Assembly (NCBI GenBank): GCA_035527455.1
Contig: DATLAN010000008.1
Coordinates: forward strand, 1 to 17,161
Reading direction: 5' to 3'
Length of the DNA: 17,161 nucleotides
DNA from: DATLAN01 sp035527455
GTDB lineage: Bacteria; Planctomycetota; Planctomycetia; Pirellulales; Thermoguttaceae
This document shows positions 7,158 through 15,698 of the stretch, in pieces. Every line of letters begins with the position of its first letter. Position 1 is the first letter of the stretch. Under the pieces are notes generated by a model, which saw only the letters and a list, made by a program, of their open reading frames with translations, did not search any database and was not told the DNA's origin. A program made the position numbers and the translations under genes.

Positions 7158-7916
7158 TTCCTTGTCCTCCGGTTTCTCGTTCTTTCTCGAGATACACCAC
7201 GACCCCCTCGGCCATGGTAGCGAAAGCTGCCCGTCGAGTGCGATCTGCTGATTTCAAAAACGTTATTGTATACTGCGAGGGCGCCCATGGAAAGAATTTG
7301 TGGCTGTCGGCTACAGCTTCCCTGCCGGGGAGTCAGAAAACTTGATTGATATTGCGCCGAGGGCACTCCGAATTGTTGTCATCCAAGAAGCGAAATCGAG
7401 AAAAATCGGGAAACAATGCCGTAACGCTTTGTCGTGTAAAGGGTTGCGTTGAGGACGCAATGGCCCAATCGAACCGATCGACGCCGGTTTGTCAAGGGGC
7501 CGCGGAAAGATGCAAGTCTCCTGGAGAGAAGCACTTGCGCTCGAACACCACCGACGGCCCTTCGCCAGCGGGTAGGCGTGGGGCGGACAACAATCCCGCC
7601 GCGCAGCCTGGTCGCACTCGGCCCGGCTGGCGTAACCCGTTGCGGCAGAATACTTTTTGCCAACCCACGAGGAGTCCGCAAGTGCCCATTGTTGCCGCTG
7701 GGCGTTCAGACCGGTAAAAAAACGGCGAATTGGCCGGGCGAAGGGAAGCCTGGACCGGCGAAGGACGTCTCCGAAAACGATGTCTCCGAAAACGCCGGCG
7801 GCCGCAGTGGGCTTCAGCGGATGGGCCGGCCATGTTCTAATCGTTACCTTTGCCGGTAAGCCAACCACCTCCTGGTTCTCAGGGGCGCAACTCGGATACG
7901 CGGAGGATTATTGTCC
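7158..7916. other. 759-base gap upstream of asnS without a convincing gene
   Basis: Open frames exist on both strands, but none gives a recognisable protein and none has a good ribosome site with plausible composition. Small structures seen are a stem GCAAGT/ACTTGC enclosing TCTCCTGGAGA (about 7512-7538) and a 13-base direct repeat GTCTCCGAAAACG at 7767-7779 and 7782-7794. An AT-rich patch with TATACAAT on the minus strand (about 7265-7272) could serve the second sulfatase promoter. No RNase P, tmRNA or SRP RNA signature was recognised. Confidence 0.4.
7767..7794. repeat. Two-copy direct repeat, 15-base period
   Basis: GTCTCCGAAAACG occurs at 7767-7779 and 7782-7794. It is too short to assign a role. 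Confidence 0.4.
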
Positions 7917-9311
<1,395 letters not shown>

Positions 9312-9392
9312 GGATGGTTGGTGTGGACAATTTCCCTTTCGAAAAGACTGCCCGTGACATACGGTACTTGATTCTTCAAGTAACACAGTGGA

Positions 9393-10160
9393 CTATGCAT
9401 CCTGTTCCCCGATCTCTCGTTTCTCGCGACGGAGTTTTTCCAATTCCGCTCGGAGTGGGACCCAGTAATCCCGGTCTCCATCGCGTTGCTGCTTCTCCTC
9501 CGATTCAAGCCCGTGTGTCAGTGCTGGTTCATCTCCGATCACGGCCAGTCGCAGCAGAGGCCGATCTTCGGCCACGACGGCGAGTCGATCCGGATACCGC
9601 TCGGCCAATCCCAACAGGATTGCCGGTGTGCGCGACTCGCGAAGCCAAAAATCGATCTGTTCGGGAGTGGGATTCGTAGAATGTTCGACGAAGTTCGCCT
9701 CAATCAACCGGCGAATCATCGGCCAATCCTTGTCGCGTTGTGTCTTCTTGGCGTGAACCAAATCGGGCAACGCCATCATCTCGATTCTGGTGCCGAAGGG
9801 ATCCTCCAGCGTCGTGCGCCGTTGCCAGAGTTCCTCGAACGGTGCCACGCCGCGCATCACCGACATCACGTCGATGCGAATGCGGTGCGCTTCCGGGTGG
9901 CGGCAGCGGAAGTGGACGGCGTGTCCCCGAGCCAGGTAGCCGGCGTCAAGCGCCGGCACGGCGATACAATCCGCCTGCAACGCCGCCAAAGCCCGCGACA
10001 AACGGCCGAGGTTTTCCGGGTCAGCAGCGATGGCGATGTCCGTATCCCGGCTAAATTCCGCTGCGCCGTATAAGACGCAGGCCTGTCCGCCCATCAGGAG
10101 GTAGCGGACGCGGTGCAAGCCCAGGGTCGAAAGGACTTTGAGAATCGGGTTCGGCGTCAA
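9393..10160 (-). CDS. Nucleotidyltransferase-fold protein (MNT/AbiEii-like), overlapping its small upstream partner
   Basis: The product has 255 residues. It shows the minimal nucleotidyltransferase pattern: RYLLMGGQACVLYGAAEFSRDTDIAIA, with Gly24-Gly25, Asp39 and Asp41 as the metal-binding pair, and a third Asp97 in RIDVM. The C-terminal half continues with PDLVHAKKTQRDKDWPMIRRLIE, seen in DUF6036/AbiEii-like families. Members transfer a nucleoside monophosphate and include toxins of toxin-antitoxin systems; whether this one is a toxin is inference. The most upstream start is TTG at 10160, inside the 79-residue gene; an internal ATG at the Met of LLMGG is too close to the active site to be the start. 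Translational coupling with the upstream gene is likely. It converges on asnS with 81 bases between them and no clear terminator. Confidence 0.75.
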   Translation of the reverse strand: MTPNPILKVLSTLGLHRVRYLLMGGQACVLYGAAEFSRDTDIAIAADPENLGRLSRALAALQADCIAVPALDAGYLARGHAVHFRCRHPEAHRIRIDVMSVMRGVAPFEELWQRRTTLEDPFGTRIEMMALPDLVHAKKTQRDKDWPMIRRLIEANFVEHSTNPTPEQIDFWLRESRTPAILLGLAERYPDRLAVVAEDRPLLRLAVIGDEPALTHGLESEEKQQRDGDRDYWVPLRAELEKLRREKREIGEQDA

Positions 10161-10290
10161 GCGAGCCTCCCACTTGCAGATAGAACTCCCACAGCTTCTT
10201 AGTCTCCTCCCATCGCTGCAGCGGTGTCAGTCGATACCACTCCTCCCATTCTTCTTCCCAAGGACGGTCGGTCGGTGGATCGCGGTTCAT
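10051..10290 (-). CDS. Small acidic/Trp-rich protein paired with the nucleotidyltransferase
   Basis: The product has 79 residues: MNRDPPTDRPWEEEWEEWYR, then LTPLQRWEETKKLWEFYLQVGGSLDAEPDSQSPF and an ending GRTGLRLIRRSGI. I recall small planctomycete and other bacterial proteins with WEEWYRL..LW..YL.LGGSLDPEPD and an RRSG end next to nucleotidyltransferase genes, but cannot verify this here. The N-terminal half is acidic and probably helical; the C-terminus is basic. By position it may be an antitoxin or chaperone-like partner. Its last 36 codons plus stop lie within the NTase reading frame. The ATG at 10290 has no Shine-Dalgarno site. A CAATAT box ends about 4 bases before it and TTGCCT lies upstream, so a leaderless transcript is possible. 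Confidence 0.65.
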   Translation of the reverse strand: MNRDPPTDRPWEEEWEEWYRLTPLQRWEETKKLWEFYLQVGGSLDAEPDSQSPFDPGLAPRPLPPDGRTGLRLIRRSGI

Positions 10291-10661
10291 GTCTATATTG
10301 TGTCAGAGTCGCCAAGTGCAGGCAATGCGAGCGCGTAGGTCAGGGCTTGCCCTGACAGGTCCTTCTGAGCTTTCGTCTGCCAAGCTTACTAAGCCCGATT
10401 TCGTCTTCTCCTGCCAAACCCGATTTCGTCAGGGCAAGCCCTGACCTACAAGATCGCTGCGTCAAATCCGACTCACGTCCGGGTCCGAATCTTCCGATGT
10501 TAAACTATGCCGGTCAGGGATAATGACGGGTTTGCGTAACATGAGTAGTGCAGGATAGTCCGGCTCTTCGGTCCGAAAGTGACGATTCTGCCGGGGGCAT
10601 TCCAGCGCAAACATGCCACGGAGGGGGTACACGACTCCCCCACTCGACTGAAGACACGCCC
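10291..10661. other. 371-base divergent gap between the NTase module and the phosphatase
   Basis: It contains the GTCAGGGC inverted hairpin pair (10335-10449) and a 12-base direct repeat CCCGATTTCGTC (10394-10405 and 10419-10430, the second entering the right arm). A G/C-rich hairpin, GGGGG...CCCCC, lies near 10622-10642. The phosphatase frame is open back to a GTG at 10548, so part of 10548-10661 could be coding. Confidence 0.5.
10335..10449. repeat. REPIN-like inverted pair of GTAG-foot hairpins (GTCAGGGC type)
   Basis: Arms 10335-10356 and 10428-10449 (22 bases each) are perfect reverse complements, separated by 71 bases. Each arm is GTAG followed by GTCAGGGC, a 2-base loop and GCCCTGAC. 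The architecture matches 3787-3895 with an unrelated stem sequence. Confidence 0.75.
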
Positions 10662-12245
10662 GTGGCCCACTCGAAGACCAGAAATCTGAAACTCTACGCC
10701 GAGCAGCCCCCCGAGGTCGCCCCGCCGAAGGTCGACGCCCTGGACAGCTTGGGCCAACTCTTAGGCGGCTTTCGGCAGGCGACCGGATGGTCGCTGCAAT
10801 ACGTGGACGGTCCCCCAACGAGTCGGCCCAGCGGCCTGACGTGGTCCGCCCCGGTCAACCCGGGCGTCGGAGCTACTCTCGGACACCTCAGGCTCGAACC
10901 GGTCGACTCCAAGCAGGCCGGCCCGGAGCGGACATCGGTCGACGCGGATTCCGCTCGGGCGCTGGCTGCCGGCGTGGCGGCGATGCTCAACGAGTTGAGC
11001 GAGACGCGGCACGCCCTGTGGAAACGCGAGGCCGAACTGGCGGCCGGCGTGCCGCTGGTGCCCCATTGTGACGAAGAAAAGCATTTGGCCGAGCGGCTCG
11101 AAGCGGTGCTCAAAGGCGGGGCCGAAGCCGTCGACGCCCAAGCGGCCGGGCTCTATCTGCTCGATGAGGCGACCACCGCGTTGAAGCTGCGGTCGAGTTG
11201 GGGTCTGCCGTTGAAACGGCTGACCGATCCGGCCCGCCGGCTGCAAGGGGCGTTGGGCGATCTCGAAGCCATGCTGGGCCACGCGGTGGTGCTCAAAGAG
11301 AAGACGGTGATGCAACATTGGAACGTCCCGGAGGATTTCTCTTCGGCCGTTTGCGTGCCGGTCTCTACGCCCACCACGCTCCTGGGCACCCTTTGGGTCT
11401 TTTGCACCCGAGGGCGTGATTTTACCGATCGACAAACGAACATCCTGGAGGTCGTGGCCGGTCGCTTGGCGGCCGATCTGGAGCGCGAGATGCTCTTGCG
11501 GGAAGGGATCGACGGGGCACGGTGGAAGAAGCAGGTGGCGGCCGTGGAGCGATTGCAGCGGAACCAACTCCCGACGATCTCGCCGTTGTTGGACGGCTGG
11601 AAAGTTTCTGGTTGGACCGCGCAAGCCGAGGCGGTCGGCGGCGATTTCTACGACTGGTTTTGCCTGCCCGACGGATTGCTGGCGGTTGCGGTCGGCGACG
11701 CGATGGATCGGGGACTCGCGGCGGCCATGTCGGTCAACGCGTTGAAGGCCGCCCTGCGCGCCCACGGCCAATACCACCGTCAGGCCGAACGGGTCCTCAA
11801 ACAGCTCAACCTGACGCTTTGGACCGGATCGGCAGGCGATCAGGTGGCCACGTTGTTCTACGGGCTGATCGAGACGGCCACCGGGCGAGTCTGTTATTCG
11901 ACGGCCGGCCGGCCCTCGGCGATCGTCGTTCGGTCCGACGGTTGGCAGTCCCTCAGCCAGAGTTCCCCAACCTTAGGTGGGAGCCCCGAACTCGACTTCG
12001 AGCCCTTCGGCTACGAGTTGGCCCCGGGCGAGGCGCTGGTGATCTTCACCGACGGATTGCGTGACGCGGCCGATTCCGCAGGCCGTCCATTGGGCGAATC
12101 GGGGATTGCCGAGCCGTTGGTCGGTCGGGGGAATCTCTCGGCCGACGAATTGGTGACGCTCGTTCGGCGGACCTTCAGGAGCCACACCGAGGCCCCCGAT
12201 GGCAACGATCGCACCGTGTTGGTGATCAAGCGGACCGAGCCTTGA
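10662..12245 (+). CDS. GAF domain plus PP2C-type (SpoIIE/RsbU-like) serine phosphatase
   Basis: From the GTG at 10662 the product has 527 residues. An N-terminal region of unknown role (1-135) is followed by a GAF-like sensor domain (about 140-280, AAGLYLLDEATTALKL to GTLWVFCTRGRDFTDRQTNILEVVAGRLA). A helical linker leads to a SpoIIE/PP2C phosphatase domain (about 310-525). Metal-binding acids are seen in GGDFYDW (Asp328), GDAMDRG (Asp346), FTDGL (Asp464) and NDRTVLVIK (Asp516). Family members dephosphorylate anti-anti-sigma or similar proteins in partner-switching; no such partner is nearby. The frame stays open upstream to a GTG at 10548, but those 38 residues are low in structure. I prefer 10662, with only a weak GAAG site. 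There is no transmembrane segment, so it is cytoplasmic. Confidence 0.88.
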   Translation: MAHSKTRNLKLYAEQPPEVAPPKVDALDSLGQLLGGFRQATGWSLQYVDGPPTSRPSGLTWSAPVNPGVGATLGHLRLEPVDSKQAGPERTSVDADSARALAAGVAAMLNELSETRHALWKREAELAAGVPLVPHCDEEKHLAERLEAVLKGGAEAVDAQAAGLYLLDEATTALKLRSSWGLPLKRLTDPARRLQGALGDLEAMLGHAVVLKEKTVMQHWNVPEDFSSAVCVPVSTPTTLLGTLWVFCTRGRDFTDRQTNILEVVAGRLAADLEREMLLREGIDGARWKKQVAAVERLQRNQLPTISPLLDGWKVSGWTAQAEAVGGDFYDWFCLPDGLLAVAVGDAMDRGLAAAMSVNALKAALRAHGQYHRQAERVLKQLNLTLWTGSAGDQVATLFYGLIETATGRVCYSTAGRPSAIVVRSDGWQSLSQSSPTLGGSPELDFEPFGYELAPGEALVIFTDGLRDAADSAGRPLGESGIAEPLVGRGNLSADELVTLVRRTFRSHTEAPDGNDRTVLVIKRTEP

Positions 12246-12269
12246 CGCCCGCCGCCGTTGGGGTACAAT
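12242..12269 (+). promoter_or_regulatory. Sigma70-type promoter for tRNA-Leu
   Basis: TTGACG (12242-12247) and TACAAT (12264-12269) are 16 bases apart. The expected transcript start is about 12276, some 14 bases before the tRNA. The -35 box overlaps the TGA (12243-12245) of the phosphatase gene. Confidence 0.7.
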
Positions 12270-12289
12270 CGTTCGGCGAGATCAGCCAT

Positions 12290-12373
<84 letters not shown>

Positions 12374-12397
12374 CTTCACAAGATATTTTCTGAGAAA

Positions 12398-12430
12398 GAC
12401 TTGCGACAATCGAGTGCGAGTCCTTTTCTC
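12398..12430 (+). terminator. Candidate intrinsic terminator of tRNA-Leu
   Basis: GACTTGC (12398-12404) pairs with GCGAGTC (12416-12422), a 7-bp stem with one G-U pair, and is followed by CTTTTCTCTT. Its position 25 bases after the tRNA supports the call; the stem is modest. Confidence 0.5.
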
Positions 12431-12459
12431 TTGCGCGGCGGTCGAGGGATGAAGACCTG

Positions 12460-12489
12460 CCCATAGACGATGGCCCCATAGACGATGGC
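12460..12489. repeat. Perfect 15-base tandem repeat, two copies
   Basis: CCCATAGACGATGGC occurs at 12460-12474 and immediately again at 12475-12489. It is a local duplication between the tRNA and a lipoprotein gene, and has no visible role. Confidence 0.6.
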
Positions 12490-12527
12490 TGGGCCGCCAG
12501 GAAGCTCCGGATGGTTTCGAAGCGATC

Positions 12528-12899
12528 CTACCGCCACAACATCTGATGCTGTGGCAGGGCCGAATAGCGGTGCTTGCGGATCGGTTCGGCCATGACGGAC
12601 TCCTCCTCCAGCAGCAGAAGTGGGCCCGCCATGTCGTCGGGGATCGGTTCCAACGCCTCGCCCTCGATGATGCCCGGCTCGATGACCTCCGGCCCAACCG
12701 ATTCCGGATCGATCAGGCCGTCGTAGATCATCGACTCAGCTTGCGAGAACCTCGACCCTTCGCGATAGTTCGGGTCACACGGCCCGAACTCTCCGGTGTA
12801 GGTGGGTCCACTGTAGTCGTACGGGCTGGCACACATTCGACAGCCGGCCGTCACGGCGACCAAAGTGACCACGGACCATGCCAGCATCGTACGAATCAT
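12528..12899 (-). CDS. Small lipoprotein of unknown function
   Basis: The product has 123 residues. Signal peptide MIRTMLAWSVVTLVAVTAGC has a good lipobox (VTAGC, lipidated Cys20). The mature part begins CRMCASPYDYSGPTYTGEFG, a Cys/Tyr/Pro-rich start I recall from many planctomycete lipoproteins. It is then strongly acidic (IDPESVGPEVIEPGIIEGEALEPIPDD) and ends with a basic/aromatic tail. The frame is open upstream for another 71 codons, but ATG 12899 has AAGG 8 bases upstream and sits exactly at the signal peptide. It is divergent from the glycosyltransferase gene, with 137 bases shared as a promoter region. No enzyme motif is visible. Confidence 0.7.
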   Translation of the reverse strand: MIRTMLAWSVVTLVAVTAGCRMCASPYDYSGPTYTGEFGPCDPNYREGSRFSQAESMIYDGLIDPESVGPEVIEPGIIEGEALEPIPDDMAGPLLLLEEESVMAEPIRKHRYSALPQHQMLWR

Positions 12900-13036
12900 G
12901 GGACGAACCTTCTTCCGACTCGGATGAGATAATGGGCGAACGCGGTTCCTCTGTGAGAAGTCGAGGTGTAACGCTATAGTCGGCCTAAAAGCTTTGCCAA
13001 TCCGCATCTTTTTCCAAAACCGGGGGGAACCGGCGA

Positions 13037-14494
13037 ATGCCGAACGCCGAGCCACTTCCCCAGTCTTCCCGTTTTTTGCAGGCTCGCCACTTTCCGACGG
13101 CGTTCTGGGCACTGCTGGCTCTGACTGCCGCCGTGCGGCTGATCGCCGTCACCCGCCCCCTGCTGGGCAACTTCGCCACGAAAAACGTCGTCTACGCCAT
13201 GATCGCCCGCAACCTGGCCGAAGGCCGGGCGAGTCTCTGGTATCCCATGCTCGACGTTTTGGCCGGCGGCGAGCGATCCTGGCACATGCTGGAGTTTCCC
13301 GTCTCGGCGTACTTGACCGCCGGATTATGGCACGTGCTGGGCGGCTCGCTCGATGTCTGGGGTCGGGCGACCGCCGTGGCCTTCAGTGTCGCCTCGGTCG
13401 CCTTAATCTTCCTCTTGGTTCGCCGCCGACACGGACAGACGGCCGCTGTGGGTGCCGCCCTGGCGCTGGCCTTGGCCCCGGTCAGCGTGATCTACGGTCA
13501 GAGCTTCATGCTCGAAGCATCCCTGGTGTTCTTCACGTTGGGGACTTTCTATGCGCTCGATCGTCGGCTGACCTCGGGGCATTTCGGGTGGCTTGTGGCC
13601 GCCGGAATCTGTCTGGCATTGCTGCTGCTGACGAAGATCTACATGCTCGTCGTGCTGCTGCCGCTGACCGTGACGGTCCTCCGCCGGAGCCGATCGATTA
13701 TGGGTTCATTGCTGACGTTGCTGGTCATCGGACTGGCAACCATCCCGGCGGCTTTCTGGTACGCCCACGCTCTGCGCACGGCGGTGCCCGACGGCCCGTT
13801 TTCCGAGCGGGTTTTCTACTCCGTGCGCGACAGTGCCGAAGTCCACGCCCCCCCGCACCCCCGCTTGGGATCGGCCGATTTCTACCGACAGGTGCTCGAC
13901 GACTTGACGGGCGTGGTGCTCACACCGGTCGGTTTCATGCTCGCTTTGGCAGGTTTCTCGGATCGCCGGTGGCGGCAGTACGTTGCGTGGCTGCCGGCCA
14001 TGTTGATACTCGTGTTGGCCTTGCCGCTGAAATTCTATGAGATGAACTACTACTGGATGGCGGTCCTGCCGCCGCTTTGCATCCTGGTCGGACTCGGCTG
14101 GCAGGCCATCCAGCGGCGGCTGCAGCCCGGTCGGACGGCCACTGCCGTGTTGCTGGTGGCAGCCGTCGTCCTTTCGTTTCGCTACGCCTGCAAACCGGCG
14201 TTCGTCACGCCGGAGGAAGACCGCGGCGTCGTGGCGGCGGCACGCGCGTTGCGGGAATTGACCGACGCAAACGAGCCGGTGGTCACCATGCACGGAACCG
14301 CGCCCGATCTGCTGTACTACTGCGACCGCCGCGGTTGGGTCGTCGCCGCTGATGCGCGCGACTTGGACTCGCTGTTGGCGGATTACCGTCGCCGGGGCGC
14401 CCGGTACGTCGTGGTCGTGGGCAAGGGACCGCCGCTGCCCGAGCCCGTCGGCGGCGGAGAGAATTTCCGCATCCACCGACTCCCCGGACCCTGA
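13037..14494 (+). CDS. GT39/ArnT-like multi-pass membrane glycosyltransferase
   Basis: The product has 485 residues. It has about ten hydrophobic segments (for example 22-40, 110-125, 132-150, 187-206, 214-235, 306-325, 335-350, 358-375, 390-408) and a soluble C-terminal domain (about 410-485). The order, with a first loop containing ARNLAEG then HMLEFPVSAYLTAGLWHVLGGS, is that of dolichyl-phosphate-mannose/4-amino-arabinose transferase-like GT-C proteins. These use a lipid-linked sugar donor to modify proteins or lipids on the outer face of the inner membrane. The acidic Asp/Glu motif usual in the first loop is not seen; NFATKNVVYAMIAR stands there. Donor and acceptor are unknown. The ATG at 13037 follows a G-rich stretch. 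Its stop lies 16 bases from the stop of the convergent hydrolase gene. Confidence 0.8.
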   Translation: MPNAEPLPQSSRFLQARHFPTAFWALLALTAAVRLIAVTRPLLGNFATKNVVYAMIARNLAEGRASLWYPMLDVLAGGERSWHMLEFPVSAYLTAGLWHVLGGSLDVWGRATAVAFSVASVALIFLLVRRRHGQTAAVGAALALALAPVSVIYGQSFMLEASLVFFTLGTFYALDRRLTSGHFGWLVAAGICLALLLLTKIYMLVVLLPLTVTVLRRSRSIMGSLLTLLVIGLATIPAAFWYAHALRTAVPDGPFSERVFYSVRDSAEVHAPPHPRLGSADFYRQVLDDLTGVVLTPVGFMLALAGFSDRRWRQYVAWLPAMLILVLALPLKFYEMNYYWMAVLPPLCILVGLGWQAIQRRLQPGRTATAVLLVAAVVLSFRYACKPAFVTPEEDRGVVAAARALRELTDANEPVVTMHGTAPDLLYYCDRRGWVVAADARDLDSLLADYRRRGARYVVVVGKGPPLPEPVGGGENFRIHRLPGP

Positions 14495-14510
14495 CCGCTG
14501 AGGATCGGCC

Positions 14511-15581
14511 TCATTCCGCGTAGGGGTCCTTCCGCTCGGCCCAGGGAAACGATCGTTTGACCAGTCGTAGTTGGATGAAGTTGGCGATGAACCGTTCCAG
14601 CCCGAGGTTCGCCGAGAACATCTGCGTTCCTTGCAGCTTGGTGTCGAACTCGCCGTAGAAGAGGTCCTGCTTCTCGAGCCGTTCTTCCTCGGGTGGTTCG
14701 GGATGGAACGGTTGGAGCATCTTGTTGATCCCCTTGGCGTCACGAATCGCGCTGGACGTGTTCTTGCCGACCACGATCAGCACGGAGACTTCCCGGCGAA
14801 AATCCAGCGCGACCGGCAGGCGGAAATTCATCGCCTCGGATTCCTTGAACGCCTTCTGCAGTTGCGAATCGTAGACCAGGATCGACGGCGGCTGAGAAGT
14901 CATCGCCGTCCGCAACGGCAGGCCCTGGGTGTTCCATTCGGGCGAAATGGCCACGACGGCCTTGACGTCCTGTCCCTGCTTCGTGTGACCGATCGGCTTT
15001 CGGATCCAATCCAGCCAGGTCCAACAGATGGCGACCGAGGCCCCCATGTCGGCGCCCACGAGGCACAGCTTCTCGATGTTCAGCTCCCCGGCGTTGTTCC
15101 GGCCGATCAGGAAGGCCTTGATCTTCTCCATGTCCATGGTCGCCATCATGGCAAAATCGCGGCTGGACATCCTGTCTGCGGTGATGGGAATCTCGGAGTT
15201 CTTCCTCGACGTGCTGTCACCGTGTCCGCGCAGGTCCGGGACCAGCACGGCATGACCCAACGACTGGAGATACGGGGCCAAACGGCCGAAGTCCTTGCGG
15301 CTGCCGTTCTTCCCGTGCAGCAAAACGACCGGGATCGTCTCCTTTCCCTTCGTGCCCGGGTAGAAGGTCACCACCAGACGCACGCCGTCGGTGGTCACCA
15401 ACTCGGTGTCTTCGGCTGGGGGGGGCGTTTTCGGGTCCGCGGCTTCGGCCGCCTGGGTGACTGCCGACGGCATCGGCCACAGCAGCGCCATCAACGCGAC
15501 GGCCCACAGCAGCCCGACGAAGCGTGAAAGACTCTTTCGAGGAAACCGTACGAGTGCGCGGGAGTAGTGCTCTCCAAACAT
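14511..15581 (-). CDS. Exported alpha/beta-hydrolase-fold protein, nucleophile Ser replaced by Asp
   Basis: The product has 356 residues from ATG 15581, which has AGGAGG 10 bases upstream; a start further upstream lacks this. A hydrophobic signal segment covers about 21-45. The alpha/beta-hydrolase core shows VVLLHGKNGSRKDFGRLAPYL (85-105, oxyanion-hole HG), VLVPDLRGHGDS (112-123), and a nucleophile elbow LVGADMGASVA (174-184). Asp178 stands where Ser of G-x-S-x-G is expected. A clear catalytic His near the C-terminus is not obvious. It may use Asp as nucleophile, as dehalogenases and epoxide hydrolases do, or it may be a non-catalytic relative. It acts outside the cytoplasm. The substrate is unknown. 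Confidence 0.75.
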   Translation of the reverse strand: MFGEHYSRALVRFPRKSLSRFVGLLWAVALMALLWPMPSAVTQAAEAADPKTPPPAEDTELVTTDGVRLVVTFYPGTKGKETIPVVLLHGKNGSRKDFGRLAPYLQSLGHAVLVPDLRGHGDSTSRKNSEIPITADRMSSRDFAMMATMDMEKIKAFLIGRNNAGELNIEKLCLVGADMGASVAICWTWLDWIRKPIGHTKQGQDVKAVVAISPEWNTQGLPLRTAMTSQPPSILVYDSQLQKAFKESEAMNFRLPVALDFRREVSVLIVVGKNTSSAIRDAKGINKMLQPFHPEPPEEERLEKQDLFYGEFDTKLQGTQMFSANLGLERFIANFIQLRLVKRSFPWAERKDPYAE

Positions 15582-15698
15582 AGTGGCTCTTCCTCCTAAA
15601 AAGGGGGGGCGCAATTGCCAACAGCGTCCTGCGCCTGCGCCTCTATGTTAAATACGCTGCCGAGGCGCGTCAATGTTCGCCACTGTTGCGTCACGGCC

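Noticed and set aside
3827..7220. Two long plus-strand open frames (about 550 codons each) opposite the sulfatases
   Set aside because: They mirror the sulfatase codons, with Val/Arg/His-rich composition and no motifs, while the minus strand carries complete sulfatase active sites.
7346..7868. Possible small genes in the gap before asnS
   Set aside because: The frames of 100-185 codons on both strands have no recognisable domain, no good ribosome site and Arg/Pro-rich shadow-like composition.
7911..7916. TTG at 7911 as start of asnS
   Set aside because: It would leave only 4 bases to the GGAGG site; the ATG at 7917 has a normal 10-base spacing.
12900..13112. N-terminal extension of the small lipoprotein
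   Set aside because: The 71 extra codons would bury the lipoprotein signal peptide and overlap the divergent glycosyltransferase start.
15600..15660. G-rich run near the hydrolase start as a terminator or structured element
   Set aside because: There is only a homopolymer G tract after an A run; no pairing partner forms a convincing stem.
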